Part shown: one piece after another, positions 48,640-60,900 of the stretch
Position numbering within the stretch: position 1 is the stretch's first letter
Layout of the letters: every line of letters begins with the position of its first letter
NCBI GenBank assembly: GCA_008828725.1
Contig: MEHQ01001076.1
Coordinates: forward strand, 744,001-808,000
Reading direction: 5' to 3'
Length of the DNA stretch: 64,000 bases
Source: Saccharina japonica
Lineage: Eukaryota; Sar; Phaeophyceae; Laminariales; Laminariaceae
Notes under the pieces: model-generated
Told to the model about the DNA's origin: nothing
What the model saw: only the letters and a program-made list of their open reading frames with translations
Database searches by the model: none
Made by a program: the position numbers and the translations under genes

Positions 48640-50270
48640 CTATTACCCGGGTTTACGACAATCTAATGCTGTAACCCTTACACGACTGATCTGCTGTAAA
48701 TGACATCCACTTAGCGACCAGCCAATGGTAACCGAGGCATGTGTCAAACTATCCGTGTGAATAGTGAATATGGTCCCTCCGGCAATATTCTGATAACGCA
48801 AACAATGGTGCATTATTCGAACTGAACACCAACGACTAAACGTGGCACACACGGTGGAATTTGTTGTGACATACGTGGTAAGCATGGCATGTTCAAGGTA
48901 GTCTGACCACATTCGATGATCTTTGCAGGATACCAGGCTATCTGCATCACGTTTCAAGGCGATACACGTTGAATTAGGCACACAACGTCGAAAACATTAT
49001 TTCACCGCCAAAGTCAGCGCCTAGGGTATAATCAAACAATTAGAACACTCTCTTTAATCGGTTCAAACGACGATATACGTTTATTCACGTCAGCCACGAG
49101 CCTGCGTACGATCCTGCTAGGCGTTCAGTAGACCATGAAGTGTATATCGGATGAAGACGGCAATCTGTCGGTTTGACAGATGTTGGCAAGGGGCCGATGT
49201 GTCAATAGTATGTATCTGGAATAAGCGTATGGATGACCGTAGGCTCAGGATATTAGCAAAATGGAACGTGACCATGTCTTCGAATATTGTTGCCTATGAT
49301 ATGGCTAGGCTCTTATTTAGCATTGCTTTCCCATTGCTTACAATAGCAATCGTAGTGCCAACGACAGGCGCCAACAACAAGCGATGTGCTGGTTGTACCT
49401 TCAGCGATTGGTTACCAGGTCAAAGGGTTTCATGGTGTGGACTGGCGTATGTGACACCTCCTGACCTTCAAAGGGTTTCCATTTCAGGGGTATCTACCGA
49501 TAAGGACAGGCGTAATGAACGTCGATAATCATACGCTCTGGGCTTGATGTGGTGTGTGATGTGCCTTCCTTTATCCTGCCAAGGCTTAGACCGCACTTTC
49601 TAGATTGCATTGGTCATAACTTGATCACTGGAAAATTGATGGATCACAATAATGTTTGTCATAACAGATGTTAGTACATATCCTTGATGTGGTCAAGTGA
49701 TGCGAAGGTGCATGGCTACAGCGACAAGTGCAACTAGCCAAAAACTCACGGCAAATACACCATCTGTGTCAAGCCGATACTTCGTTTCAACCACATCAGC
49801 AAAAACAGTGTCCGTGCGGAATATTGAGCTTAGAGAGATACATACCACACCGTCACCTAACGACGTATCGAAGCAAATACCTCGTAAGAGCGATGCCTAT
49901 TATATACATTAGAGTGTTTGCGATAATTTGTTCATCTTTGCTTACCGTCCCAAAAATAAACAGCGAAAGTAGAATTTGACGTCAAAGAAAGAAAAGGGCA
50001 AAAACATACTTCATCGAAGGTAGAAGTTTGACATAAATTATGGGGAATGTTTGCTCTCCATACTTATCATTTGGCGATGCAGAGATTAGACAATAGGGTG
50101 TTGATTACGTGTGTTTGTTACTTCCTTTCCCAAATATAAACACTGAAGGTAGGATTTTACCAAAACGAAATAAATAGAAAAAACGTACTTCATCGTAGAC
50201 AGTAATTGGATGAAATGTACGGTAAATACTTGCTCTCCATACCTATTATTGGCTTTTTAACACCGAGCAG
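48640..50270 (+). repeat. Block S4 (module D)
   Basis: Matches 22,540-24,440 and 60,900-62,640, with a deletion of about 110 bp near 49,315 relative to both. The frame at 49,330-49,528 reads VVPTTGANNKRCAGCTFSDW...RRNERR and is open. Confidence 0.75.
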
Positions 50271-50279
50271 TCTCCCATG

Positions 50280-51430
50280 CCTTGTACGCATCACTGTGCT
50301 TCTTGCTGTACACAACACAACAATCGCTGGGAGCAGAGGCTAAAGATATACATTTGTTTTTTTTAAACAACAGGTTTTTGAGTTTGGACATACTTGCCTA
50401 CAACCCAGCTGAGGTGTCCGTGTACGCAACACAACAACCGCTTGGAGCAGAGGCTCGAGATATCCATTAGGTTTTGAAAAAGAAACAAGTTTCTGGGATT
50501 CGATACACTTGACTACAACCCAGCTGAGGTGTTCGTCGTGGTATATTTCGCTCTGAACATGTAACAGAGTTCTTCGGATATCCATGCTATAACAAATATT
50601 GAAAGTTTAGACGATGTTGGGCAGAAGCCGGTCGCAGGTTGATTTTTTTTTAATATCTCAACCATACGTCATAAGTGAGCATATTTCTCGGCCATGTGAA
50701 ATATAGTAATCAAGATCGAGTGCACAGAGATGAATAATGTATACGGTGAAAAATATTAAACCTGTTCTCGGATGTGCTCATCGCATATATTATTTCACCT
50801 ATAGAGGAGGGAAATGCAAAACGTCTAGGAAATTGCCTTTCGAAACCTACCAGGCAGTGCTAGCGCTGTTGGACTTTGACTCATCCCCCGGTAGGGGTTG
50901 CGAACGTTTTGGCTAAACTGGTGTAGGACCAGTGGATACCCTCCAATGACAAACTCCAGTGAAAATGATCCTTTACTGGTGTACTGAAGTATTGTTTTTA
51001 GCACCAGGTAGCTCGCACAATGTTTATCCGGCTGGGCCAAACATATTCTTCGGTGTCGTGGTTTGGGTAAGGTAGTGAGGTCCTCATGAGATGCGCTCAT
51101 CAAATATGTCGCCACCTCTACCGAGACATTCTCACTCTTGACAATTCTTCTCTCGACAGATGCATTCTCGTTCAGGGCATGCGCAGACGCCGACTGACGT
51201 TTCCCTGTTACATACCTGTTCACATAGTTCGTTCTGGCGTGATCGTCAAGACCGCAAAATGTTCCTACTTTGATACCCCCCACTGCCATGTGTCCCCCAA
51301 TAGTTACAACACGCTGGCAAACGCGCGAATACGTGGATGGCGTTGATGACTGCATAGCCATCGTCTGTCGCCACTTGGTATCGAACAGGTTCGTGTCAAA
51401 ACCTGAATAGCACACAATTCATGCCGCGCA
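50280..51430 (+). repeat. Block S1 (between modules D and B)
   Basis: Contains a local tandem duplication of about 115 bp (50,298-50,415 and 50,420-50,530), each unit with CAACACAACAA, GGAGCAGAGGCT and CAACCCAGCTGAGGTGT. Confidence 0.8.
50825..51415 (-). CDS. Longest S1 reading frame (196 codons), antisense to the array
   Basis: A hydrophilic, basic product. It includes SRVCQRVVTIGGHMAVGGIK, GLDDHARTNYVNRYVTGKRQ and KPRHRRICLAQPDKHCASYL. Frames with the same residues, many conservative changes and mostly equal spacing occur in four other S1 copies, though stops break some of them. A shorter sense-strand frame (51,086-51,346) is also conserved, so the strand is not settled. No domain recognised. 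It could be one exon of a gene that also includes the S2 frames on the same strand at 52,345-52,800. Confidence 0.4.
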   Translation of the reverse strand: MCYSGFDTNLFDTKWRQTMAMQSSTPSTYSRVCQRVVTIGGHMAVGGIKVGTFCGLDDHARTNYVNRYVTGKRQSASAHALNENASVERRIVKSENVSVEVATYLMSASHEDLTTLPKPRHRRICLAQPDKHCASYLVLKTILQYTSKGSFSLEFVIGGYPLVLHQFSQNVRNPYRGMSQSPTALALPGRFRKAIS

Positions 51431-53800
51431 TCACTATGCGCGTACGTGCAGGTTGTTCCGCACCTTGCGCACACACGGGTACAGCGTGTTTTACAGTACT
51501 AAAATCAAGGTCCTATCGCATCCACGGTACATCGCGTGTCCGTACAAGTAGGCGTTACTGGTCACGGTAAAAAAATGGTTTGGGGATACCGGGGCTTCCA
51601 TTTTGACCACCTGACCCGGCACCCATACACACTCACGTTTTGTTTCTCACCGGATCCAAGCCACCCCTGACCTTGTAAAGAGAGAATTCACTCTCTATCC
51701 AGAGCAGATCCCGCCAAGCGCAGTATTTATTCCAGCATCCATCAGCATCACCTACATGCAATACGAGTACATCTGTACTACTTCTCAGGGGTAAATCGTT
51801 CTCGAACTGTTCGAGATCAGCCAGGTAGGCCCACAGGACGTGTCTGGCTCAAGTCGTCTAACCACTGTCCTACTGCTTGCCGTCGGCCGGAAACAAACGG
51901 ATTGTTACTTTGGTTTATATACAGTATAGAGTAAACTTCCGGGGAGAATATCACAAATATACAATCAGCCCATGGCACGCATCGCAGGATTTCTATTGCG
52001 CGCAATCGCTGTCTCATGTACGCCACATTAGAGAGAAAACAGGCCGCACCATGCGCCGTATATCAGTATACTTTACCAGATATTACAAAGTGTACATGTA
52101 CCAGAACCAAGATATGACATATGCTAGCAAGCGCATACCACGTATGTATTACACATCAAAACCCAATTGCGCACAAATGCCCACCGGGTTTTAACTACCT
52201 TACAAACTACCGGAAAACAACCCGGAATCAGATTTTAAACGTAGCGCGAGACAGCATAAACAGCGAGCAGGTGGTTATAACTAGTCGAGGAGATAGCCCG
52301 TCTTCATGCTGAAATGGTAGGCCGTGGAAACGACAACTATGCACCTAATTATGTATACAGTATCCAGTTTTACCATTGGCCCCCGTACCACTGACTTGCG
52401 CCTTGATAGCTATACATGTGGCATGGCTTGACCCCAAGAAATGGTGACACTCGTAGATTGGCCGTGACTGCACTGGTATTGAACCATCTTCATCGATTCG
52501 GATGCATTCCAATGTTTTTGATCCCCAGGCCATTACGTACAAACAATGGGAAAATCAGTGCCTTGCCGCCTAAATGGGACACGTTCCAGCCACTACCATG
52601 GGACATGTAATGTCACGAGGGTGACAAGCTTCATAGCACGGCATTGCAGTCGGTGCCGTCAATGCCCATGGCGATGACATGAAAAGCCAAAGCGCCGAAA
52701 TCGTATTCACATGTAAATACGTGACAGTTCGTCTTGCGGCATCTTGATTAAAGCCTGAAGGTACCGTCGTAGTATTGTCTGCGTGACCTTGCTGTTTGCA
52801 CCCCCCCCCCCTAAGCTGTGTTTACCAAAATATGTTTTTACACGTGGTTTTGAGTCCCTGCCTTTCATATTTGAGCTTAACTATACATTCACCGTTCTCC
52901 TTTTCCGAGGGCGTGCAAATGTATTCATTCACCAATATTCTTCGGTGTTTCGGTTTACGCGTCACACGTATATTCGCACTCGTCAATCAAAACGCCACAC
53001 CCTAACTCAAAACCGTCGACATTCAGCCAACCCAGTCATTTCCTTTGCTGAATAATTGTCTTAGAGAGCTACAAGCTCTGTGATGACAACGAGTATACGG
53101 CACAAACAAACTCGCGAATAAAGTACGTAAGAAGTACAGAATGCGCAAGTGTGTGACTATCGCTAACTATTGGGCGCCTACGACGTACACCAAGAGTATT
53201 CAAGAAACAAAGGCGAAGTGGGCGAAAAATAAAAGAACGTAGACAGAGTCAAAAGTGCCCAAAGAAAGAACTCCACCTGTGTATTTATGTAGTTCTTAAC
53301 ATATTCACCAAAATCTAGGAGACAAACGTACAGTATGTGTTATGTACGATTGTATTTTTTTGTATCGACGAGAAATACAGTTTCTAGTTGTCTCTGTTGA
53401 TTAGGTCTCCGTCTGTCTCTCTTGCTCTTTGTACAACATGCCAGTACGTTTACACTTGTCTATACGTACCCTGATTTTACATGTGTTGAATTATCTATTT
53501 ATGATTTCGATTTCCTTCAGTTATAATATTTCTAGCTTGTGTGTACTCCACACTCAGGACGTATTCCGAAACATATGTTATCGGTGACGCGCCAACGACC
53601 GGCGCTACGGCAAAGGGGTAGCTTTACTGTTGTCGTTTTCAGTGGATGACAGCCCGCTCGGTTAGAGGTCCACCATATCTATTGGCACACGTACGTGAGT
53701 ATTCCGTCTTCTTGTTTTCGAGATATGCAGCGCCATATAACTGTTTTGCTTCGATGCACTAAAAATTATAGGTTGCGCAGAATGTCTAGTGAGATACAGA
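51430..53800 (+). repeat. Block S2 (module B)
   Basis: Matches 10,960-13,430 and inverted 34,150-36,190, including a C-run at 52,801-52,811 that also occurs in module A (12,425). Confidence 0.75.
52345..52542 (-). CDS. Conserved divergent frame in S2 (module B), 3' part
   Basis: 65 codons with WGSKTLECIRIDEDGSIPVQ and SRPIYECHHFLGSS. Matches C at 35,014-35,196 and A at 11,938-12,168. Differences among copies include synonymous third-position changes. Upstream on the same strand the frame at about 52,570-52,800 has LHVNTISALWLFMSSPW and ends at TAG 52,570-52,572. The two are in different frames, so splicing or decay must separate them. Confidence 0.35.
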   Translation of the reverse strand: MYVMAWGSKTLECIRIDEDGSIPVQSRPIYECHHFLGSSHATCIAIKAQVSGTGANGKTGYCIHN

Positions 53801-54298
53801 GCCGCTCGTCCGAGCGGTGTACACTCTGTAGTGAAAATGGGGGTACTCGCCATAGCCAGGCACCGGCCTAGACCTCTGATATATCGGGGATACTTGCCTG
53901 ATAAAAAGTATGCTGAAGCATTTTGAAGTGCTCGGTACGGCCGCAGTACATAACTGAACTTTACCGTAATGTTCTCAACGGCCGCATTATCGCTCCGGGA
54001 AGATTCGGTACGAATACACGATCGGTTCTCAATACTTCGGTATATTGGGGTTGACCTTAACTATTTAGCCCGACAAGTTCGAGAGGAGTGCTACATCGAT
54101 TTATGCGGGTATTGAGCGAATAGCAGTGGTTCGGTATGGCCGCAATACTCGAACGAACTGTACCTAAGTCGTTCCACCAACGATGTACCACATCATGTTC
54201 GTCGTATCGCTCATTCCATACTTGTCGTTGCTACAGCCCCCCGCCCGCAACCAGAGGGCCTTCCGTGTACAGCAAACAAAAGCAGTTTCGAATACAAG
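53801..54298 (+). promoter_or_regulatory. Upstream region of gene B with palindrome
   Basis: Starts with GCCGCTCGTCCGAGCGGT (53,801-53,818). Shared with the upstream regions of A and C up to the start codon (AATACAAG, then ATGG). Confidence 0.4.
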
Positions 54299-57200
54299 AT
54301 GGTGCGACACATTCTGTTCATCACGGCCTTGGTGGCCTTCGGAGTCACGGCTAGCGCCGCTGAGCTGTCTGTCAACGGTGAGGGTTGCTTCGAAATGTAT
54401 AGATGGTGCGGTTCACTGTAGGGGTAGCTGTTAAGATATTTGAGTCACATCATTAGGCTACGTAGGAGTTGTGTATATCACCCGAAGACTGAAGTCGAGA
54501 CAAACGATACGCCTACCCTGACGATCAAGACCAGTGCCAAAGGTCGATACAACATACAAAGGAAGACTTTGCACACATCCCACAAATCACGATCTACATA
54601 GGCCAGACCCTAAGCCACCGGCCTCATATGGTGCCTAGTATCTAAAAGCACGTGTCCAACCGAGGAGATATGTCCCATACCAGGTAGATGGTACGACTCA
54701 AATCCTGAAACACGAGCTCGACCATAAATAACAGGAATCAATCCGCCCTGATGGGTCTAGCATTTGAGGTGGTATTCAGTGAAAAGCCTGAGGTGTGACG
54801 CAAAGGGAACACAATTGGCATTCCGAACATTGGTTGGAGTTATTGTTTTCAGGAAACGCCCCCCTTGTTATTCAGACATTATCCCGACAACAGGGTGCTA
54901 CCCCTATCGACACACCTGTCGCTCTACAGGGACCTGTACACACGATCCATGCAGCGATTGGGGGTATAATGTGTGAGGCCCTTCATCTGACTCTCATCGG
55001 GAAGCCGACCGTGAAAACATTTAACGTACACCTCATTGGGCCGTACTGTGGCCTAGGAATATATCAAGCAATGTGATATATTCGATCGATGTTACGAAAC
55101 TCTGCAGCTAAGAAGCCCCACCAGATAAAACAATGTATGTCCAAACAACGCCACCCTCATCAGACGCGTGTTAGGATAGACGTAGCACGTTATAGCAGAT
55201 ATGGTTTCCTAGTAATCGGGATCCTTCACCCACAACCGTCGGCCTTTCATTTGTGTGTTGACTAATAGTTCTTTGCATAGTCAGGACATTGGGTTGTGCA
55301 TCGGGTGGCACGTTTAGTTTTCTCCAACATCAGGTTTTGAGTGGCGTACAACGACCTTCAGGGGACCATGCTCATGAAAAAACAAGATGCACCTCCTCTA
55401 CCGCCCGTAGCCTGCGTCATCGTTGCACGGGACAGACGACAGACACCGTGCAGCCGTCGAACGCACGTTTCCGGCATTCCGTGAAACCATGGGTGTTGTT
55501 TGCTGTGACCTAACGGGAAAATACTTACGTGCTGGATGGTGTCTTGTTTTAGGCTTGCATTGTCGCCATCCGTGTCGGACTTTAGCCACTCCGATAACGC
55601 GCGTGAAGTGTCTCGTCTCAATGTATATACTGTAGTAGTTTTAAATTGTGAGAGTCGACGTTCGGAATGTGTCGAGTCAACTGCGGCCAGAAATATATTT
55701 ATTTGCTGAACACCCTCAAGCTATTTATATCTGCATGACTCTGCGCGAAACAGATCGAATTGATTTTGTCCAGGATGCTGCTCTGCAAAACAATAACAAC
55801 ACATAAATCAAGCGTGGTCTCAGGATGCCGTGCACAGTAGAATCCCTGTTGTCATCTCACAATTTTGCAACACGTCCGTACACTTGTTTGTTGGCTATCC
55901 AATCGTTTATGATGCACAAGGCGAGAGCGATGGCGAGAAGGGCCTTCGCGGCAGGCGCACAAGGTCGGAGCCCCAGGTATGAGATAATTATTTTTGTTCC
56001 AGTGCCATCCACTTATGTGTTGCCTTTGCTTAATTGCCGCTACATGTCGTATATACCATGCACATGACTCAGGAACGATGTAAGACGAGGTAGGTTTCGG
56101 GTTCAAGATAGTTAAGCTTAGGAGCATAATACATACCTGGTATATGGCTTGGATAATCAGTTCAGGTATTGTGTGTATGATCGGCGTACGTCTATGCCCC
56201 CTGTGACAAAAACCGAAAGAAGTTACTCATGAAGGTGTAAGCTGATGAAAGGTGGGGAGCTCGGGATAACGTGAGCAATCGACCAATCGTTGTGCGGAGT
56301 TGATGATCGATAAGACAGTAACCACTAAAGAAGACTTTACACTAGCACCGAAGCCAACCCACCCCGACTGTCGCTCTCTTCGTCCCGTGCAGATGCCCAC
56401 CTGCTTCAACTTCAAGTGCCCCAAAGATTACGTTATGATCAAGGAACCTACCGGCGAGGAATGTACGAACTACAAGTGTACTGAATCGAAGTGCTGCAAC
56501 AAAGTCTGCTCAAGCTACGACTGCCCCAGCGGATACCACGCCGTGAACGACTCCGACACTGCAGTGTGCAGTCGCAGCAAATGCAGCAGAACGCAGTGCT
56601 GCGAGCCTGGTGAGAGGTTTTCAACGTAGGTCGCCCAAGATATATACACGGACGTCGTAGATACAAGGAAACATTCAGAACACTGACCCTATATGATTGT
56701 CATGCAACTAATGACCGCCATTGTGCGGTCGAGACACGTTTACGTTTAAGCCCCACGCCATTTTTTATAATCTTCGTGCATGCGGGGGGGTAAAAGCACT
56801 ACCTAGGCGAACGCATAATATGTGGGCGGCTGCGACTATTGATTCCATTGTTTTTCTCAGATAGGGTCCACTGCGACTCCTTCCAGTGCCCCCAAGATTT
56901 ATCTCTGGTCCGCTTCGCTAGCTACAGGAGGTGCTCTCGCAACACGTGCACCGAATCGGTGTGCTGTGAGAGGGTATGCTCAAGCTTCACCTGCCCCGCG
57001 TTCTCTTCTCCGGTGAAACACTCTGACTTCATGCCGTGCAAGACGAATGGATGCGACGAAGTTCGCTGCTGCGTGCCAGGTAAGACGCTCCCCCAAGCGA
57101 CCTCACACGTGGTGGTCCAGAATACGACACACATTTGCAGTTATTTCCTTGAAACTCTACCGGCGACTTCCTCCTTCAACGTACACGTACGTTCCATCAA

Positions 57201-58538
57201 GTGCTCTTTGTTTAGATTGGCGGGCCATCTGAAACACGTGCCGTTTTCCTAGGCCTAGCTGTGTAACAGCATCACAGCTGAAGTGCATACGCGCTTCATC
57301 TAGCTGCCGTGTAATTGCGGTACATATGGCGACAGTTACCGTCCCAGTACTATACCCAGTGATGACGGAGTCTCGTTGCGACGGAACACGAACGAGACGA
57401 AACTTGAGACCCAGGTCACTCTTATTGTTTTGAATGCTCGGAGGGCAACCCCTTGGTCGACGACGGAAACCACGAGTCGAGTAAAGGGGGTAGTTTCCAG
57501 GCGTTCCGGTGCCACGACATAATCTGCTCCAGCGTAGAGTTCTCCCGGTGAAATTCGCCGACACTTACGTATGCGAGGAACCCGGATCGAAACTTACCTC
57601 GTGCTGCAAGACGGGCAATATTCCTCCCATAAACAGTGAGCATTATTTTGTTTAGAGCATTTCTAGGAATGCCATTAGCATACCCCTGGCCTGCTAGGCT
57701 CGAAGCCTGTAGGGTGCTTCGGCACGATTTTCACGGAGATTGTAATCGTCAAGGTCACATCCGGTTTTGCCACGCTACCGAAGGCAGTCCCTTCCGTCGT
57801 GGCCTTCCATCAGTTTCAGTAAACCCGACCCTGACGATTAGGTACAAGCTCAGAACATCTAATGTGCGACTCCATGGATTTTCCGGCTGACATAATCTTG
57901 ATGGTCGGCGCTAGTAACCCTAACTCTGATGTCCCTCGGGCACTTGCGACGAGACCCGGAGCTGTACTAGCTCTTACTCACCTACTGACCGACCGCTGGT
58001 GTGCGTCGCTGGCACCATCATTCTCGGACGACTCCGTGTCCACCGAAGACGAGTGTTGCACACCTGTTAAATTTTACTTCCTAAAATAGTGCAATGGTTT
58101 GTATGACCCCAGTCTTTCATGTCAACACTATTCACTGAGCGTGAGAATCTGAACCAGTGCAGCGTACTGAGGCACTGTTTCCATGGAATCGACCACTCTC
58201 GCTATCCTCCTCACATACGTCATCTGATTGAAACGTACGTATTCGCGGCTACCAACAGACCTTCCGAATCAAATCGCTCCTGATGATTCCGTACTGCCTC
58301 AGACAAATCATTCTGTGATTCCGTCAAGTGCAAGAGGGGTTTGGCTCTGGTGGGTAACGCCTCCAACGTCCAGTGTAAGAAGGACAAGTGCAAGCAGTCC
58401 GAGTGCTGCGGAACATTCTGCAGCAGCTTCGACTGCCCTCGCATCTCTGTGCCGATGGTTGGATCTGACCAGATCAAATGCGACAAGGCCGGATGCACCG
58501 CCAAGTTGTGCTGCCTCTTCCCTCTGTACTGTAAGTGA
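54299..58538 (+). CDS. Gene B: secreted cysteine-rich repeat protein (5 exons, intact)
   Basis: Exons: 54,299-54,377, 54,853-54,972, 56,346-56,609, 56,861-57,079, 58,303-58,538. All four introns are phase 1 with GT-AG ends, and lengths 79+120+264+219+236 give one open frame of about 305 residues ending at TGA. Exon 1 is a signal peptide (MVRHILFITALVAFGVTASA). Exon 2 is a Thr/Gln/Pro-containing linker without repeats. Exons 3, 4 and 7 each hold two 32-residue repeats, six in all, with invariant C-x4-C-x14-C-x4-C-x4-C-C spacing, a Pro after the second Cys in five of six, and a three-residue joint between repeats. Dead exons 5 and 6 lie in the last intron. The product is predicted to be exported and disulfide-rich. 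It could be an extracellular matrix, adhesive or defence protein; nothing in the sequence chooses among these. Confidence 0.75.
55855..56010 (-). CDS. Antisense hydrophobic ORF within intron 2 of gene B
   Basis: Reads VDGTGTKIIISYLGLR, PAAKALLAIALALCII, NKQVYGRVAKL and stop. Counterpart of 15,449-15,658. A TAA precedes it directly, so it would need to be an exon. Unproven. Confidence 0.3.
57430..57612 (+). pseudogene. Dead exon 5, gene B
   Basis: Reads FECSEGNPLVDDGNHESSKG...FRCHDIICSSVEFS, then a frameshift to VKFADTYVCEEPGSKLTSCC. The acceptor CTCAG of other copies is CTCTT here and the donor is GC. Confidence 0.6.
57855..58068 (+). pseudogene. Dead exon 6, gene B
   Basis: Starts CDSMDFPADIILMVGAS and ends DECCTP, but nearly all repeat cysteines between are lost. 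Confidence 0.5.
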
Positions 58539-58559
58539 TATGTTATATCAGAGTATGCA

Positions 58560-60900
58560 TCGCGTCGTTTAATTTACCCACATAAGGTTTAAGCTATCAG
58601 TACACTCCATGGAAGAATATGCTAACCTCTTTCGAACCCAGTGTGTCATCCGTCTTGCGATTAACCACGCGCAAGCGTCGACTCTGACGTCGGGCGTGGC
58701 TTTAGCGTTTCGTGGTTGCCAGCACGGCAATGCTGCTGTAAGCCATCAACCTCACGATATGTCGGTGGCATCATGGTTGAAACCATGAGCTCATAACAAC
58801 AATCAGTGTTTGGGATCGGGAACGTGCCAGAATACAGTCGTCGGTTGACTGGCCGGTGGAGTCGTTTATATTTCATTACCGTGTGTTGCCGTCGGGAATC
58901 CGACACGAACTGCCAATTTAGTGGAATGTCATGAGTGCACGACGCCAATCACACATATGACAGGAGCACAATTGACACTCCGAACATATGGCCTGGTTCA
59001 AACTGTTTATCGTTCTGTTACGCGTACCCGCGTCGAGGTCGTAGATCGGTTGCAAGATTAAACCCCCCGGTGGGATAGTAGTACATACGTTTGGCACATA
59101 ATATTGCATCCACCCACTGTCACCGCCGTCGACGTGTCAACACTGAAAGCAGCCAAGGAGTGATTGGGATGGTTACTCAAATGAGGTCGACTAAAATTCA
59201 ATCTAAGTACTAACCGGCTAATCCCATACGTCAACTCCACAGGATAACGCTAGCTACTGCGTAGCGAACGACTGGAGACAGGAACGACGTCACCACGTAC
59301 TCCTGACACAAAGTACTGTTACGTGCACGGCACTACTGTTACGTGCACGGAACACGACGTCGTTCGAGTTGTGCGAAGTCGCCCACCAAGCACATGACAT
59401 GGGTTGCGAGAGTATTGCATGTAATTCGTTTTTGCGAGGGCCCGCCTGTGCACGCCTTATAATCGCCTCCATAGGGTTTTGTAACGACAACGAAGGCATT
59501 GGAACTACAGTAGGGGTAGTGTTTGAAATATATCACCTTTTCGGCTGCATTATTCGTTGAACGGTGACCCACTTGAACGCATCGCCTATGTGCTCGTTCT
59601 CTCATAGGTCCATACATATATGTATGTGGAGAAAGAGGTGTCCCCTCTCTCAAAGTGCGAGCATTCTCTGGAAAACATTCCTCCTGGTGTTTTCGACTTC
59701 ACGATGGTTCTTGACAACCGGTACTGTTAGTCTGTAAGATACAGGCTTAAATATTTCATTGGCAATATATTAACCGCTGCGAAATAAAGCCCCCTACATG
59801 TCTGCGGAACGTCTATCATCCTTGAGGCTGAAGCAAGATTTGTCGGGTTCGTTTTGAGTTAAAAGCCGAGGCCTATCTGGTAGTGCTTTCGCCTATAGAT
59901 TTCACGGTTAGCTTGGATGGTGTGTAGACCCATGTTTGCTGGTTTAGTGGGGGGGGTGATAAACCAATGGTGCGCGTTCTCGGCCATAGGTGTTTGCGTT
60001 ATTAGTGTGCACGGTCTAGAGTCGTCGGTTGCTTCTTCGGGTAGCAGACCACGTGATAAACCTGTGTCGTGGTTTCCAAACAGACGTCTAGACGGGATAG
60101 CTCGGAACGGAACGACCACGGCGTTCGCGTCTGCATTGGGGTATAAGTTTGGTTGTGGTTCGTTTGACTCAAGTGCGGTAGCTTGGCGGTTTGCTGTCGT
60201 GTTTTGGAGTGCCTTATAGTTTGCACGACGAGTTCATGGATTGTCAGCGAGGTCCGGGTATTCTGCGCGGGCTGCGCCGTTTTGACCATTCGAGCTTTTG
60301 GCTTTCGACACTTCAGCAGAGAAAGACAGTTATGTCGCGCGTAAACGGAACTTGAATTACGGGCAGATACCCAATGTGTTTAATAACGTTTTGAGACGTC
60401 CTATGATACGTCAACGGCCACAACCACGAGCTGCCACAAGGCTAGTCGAATCGACATATAACATCACCTTAATCTGATTTTATAATCCCCAACATACTCT
60501 TGATCGAGGTCTTGATTTTAGCAAAAACGTTAAGGTCGAAAGAGATACTCCAAGGGCATATTGCGAGGGGTGAAAAAAGTATTGTAGTTTGTATCGTGGA
60601 ACGGCCAGAAGCTCATGTCCACCATCCCCTTAAAAAAACAACGTCGATTCTCAGTACGTCACTGATGTACGATATCCACTGAGCTAGTATGCGGTCCAGA
60701 ACAGATAATGGCGTTCCTAGATCACCAAAGCCACAACGGCTGTACTTGCTTCGCAGCGTGAAATATATAATGTGTCATCTGAGAGTTTATTCGGCCTGCA
60801 ACTGACAGCATCGCATGTTCGGTTCACGACAAACAACCCGGAATACATTGCTCGAGATAGATAGGTATATCACGTTCACTGTGCCAGCACTCCGACTATA
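58560..60900 (+). repeat. Block S3 (module B)
   Basis: Single-core S3. Contains a 17 bp tandem duplication (TACTGTTACGTGCACGG, 59,315-59,349). Confidence 0.8.
60002..60289 (-). CDS. Conserved small ORF in S3 (module B)
   Basis: 95-codon frame, QTSLTIHELVVQTIRHSKTR, ending TTLDRAH; matches the S3 frames in A and D. Coding status unproven. Confidence 0.3.
   Translation of the reverse strand: MVKTAQPAQNTRTSLTIHELVVQTIRHSKTRQQTAKLPHLSQTNHNQTYTPMQTRTPWSFRSELSRLDVCLETTTQVYHVVCYPKKQPTTLDRAH

Larger units (their letters stand above)
45840..48640 (+). repeat. Block S3 (module D) with a 300 bp insertion
   Basis: Standard S3 order with a single core. The insertion at about 47,369-47,680 is listed separately. 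The 97-codon minus-strand frame at 47,727-48,017 matches those of A and B. Confidence 0.8.
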
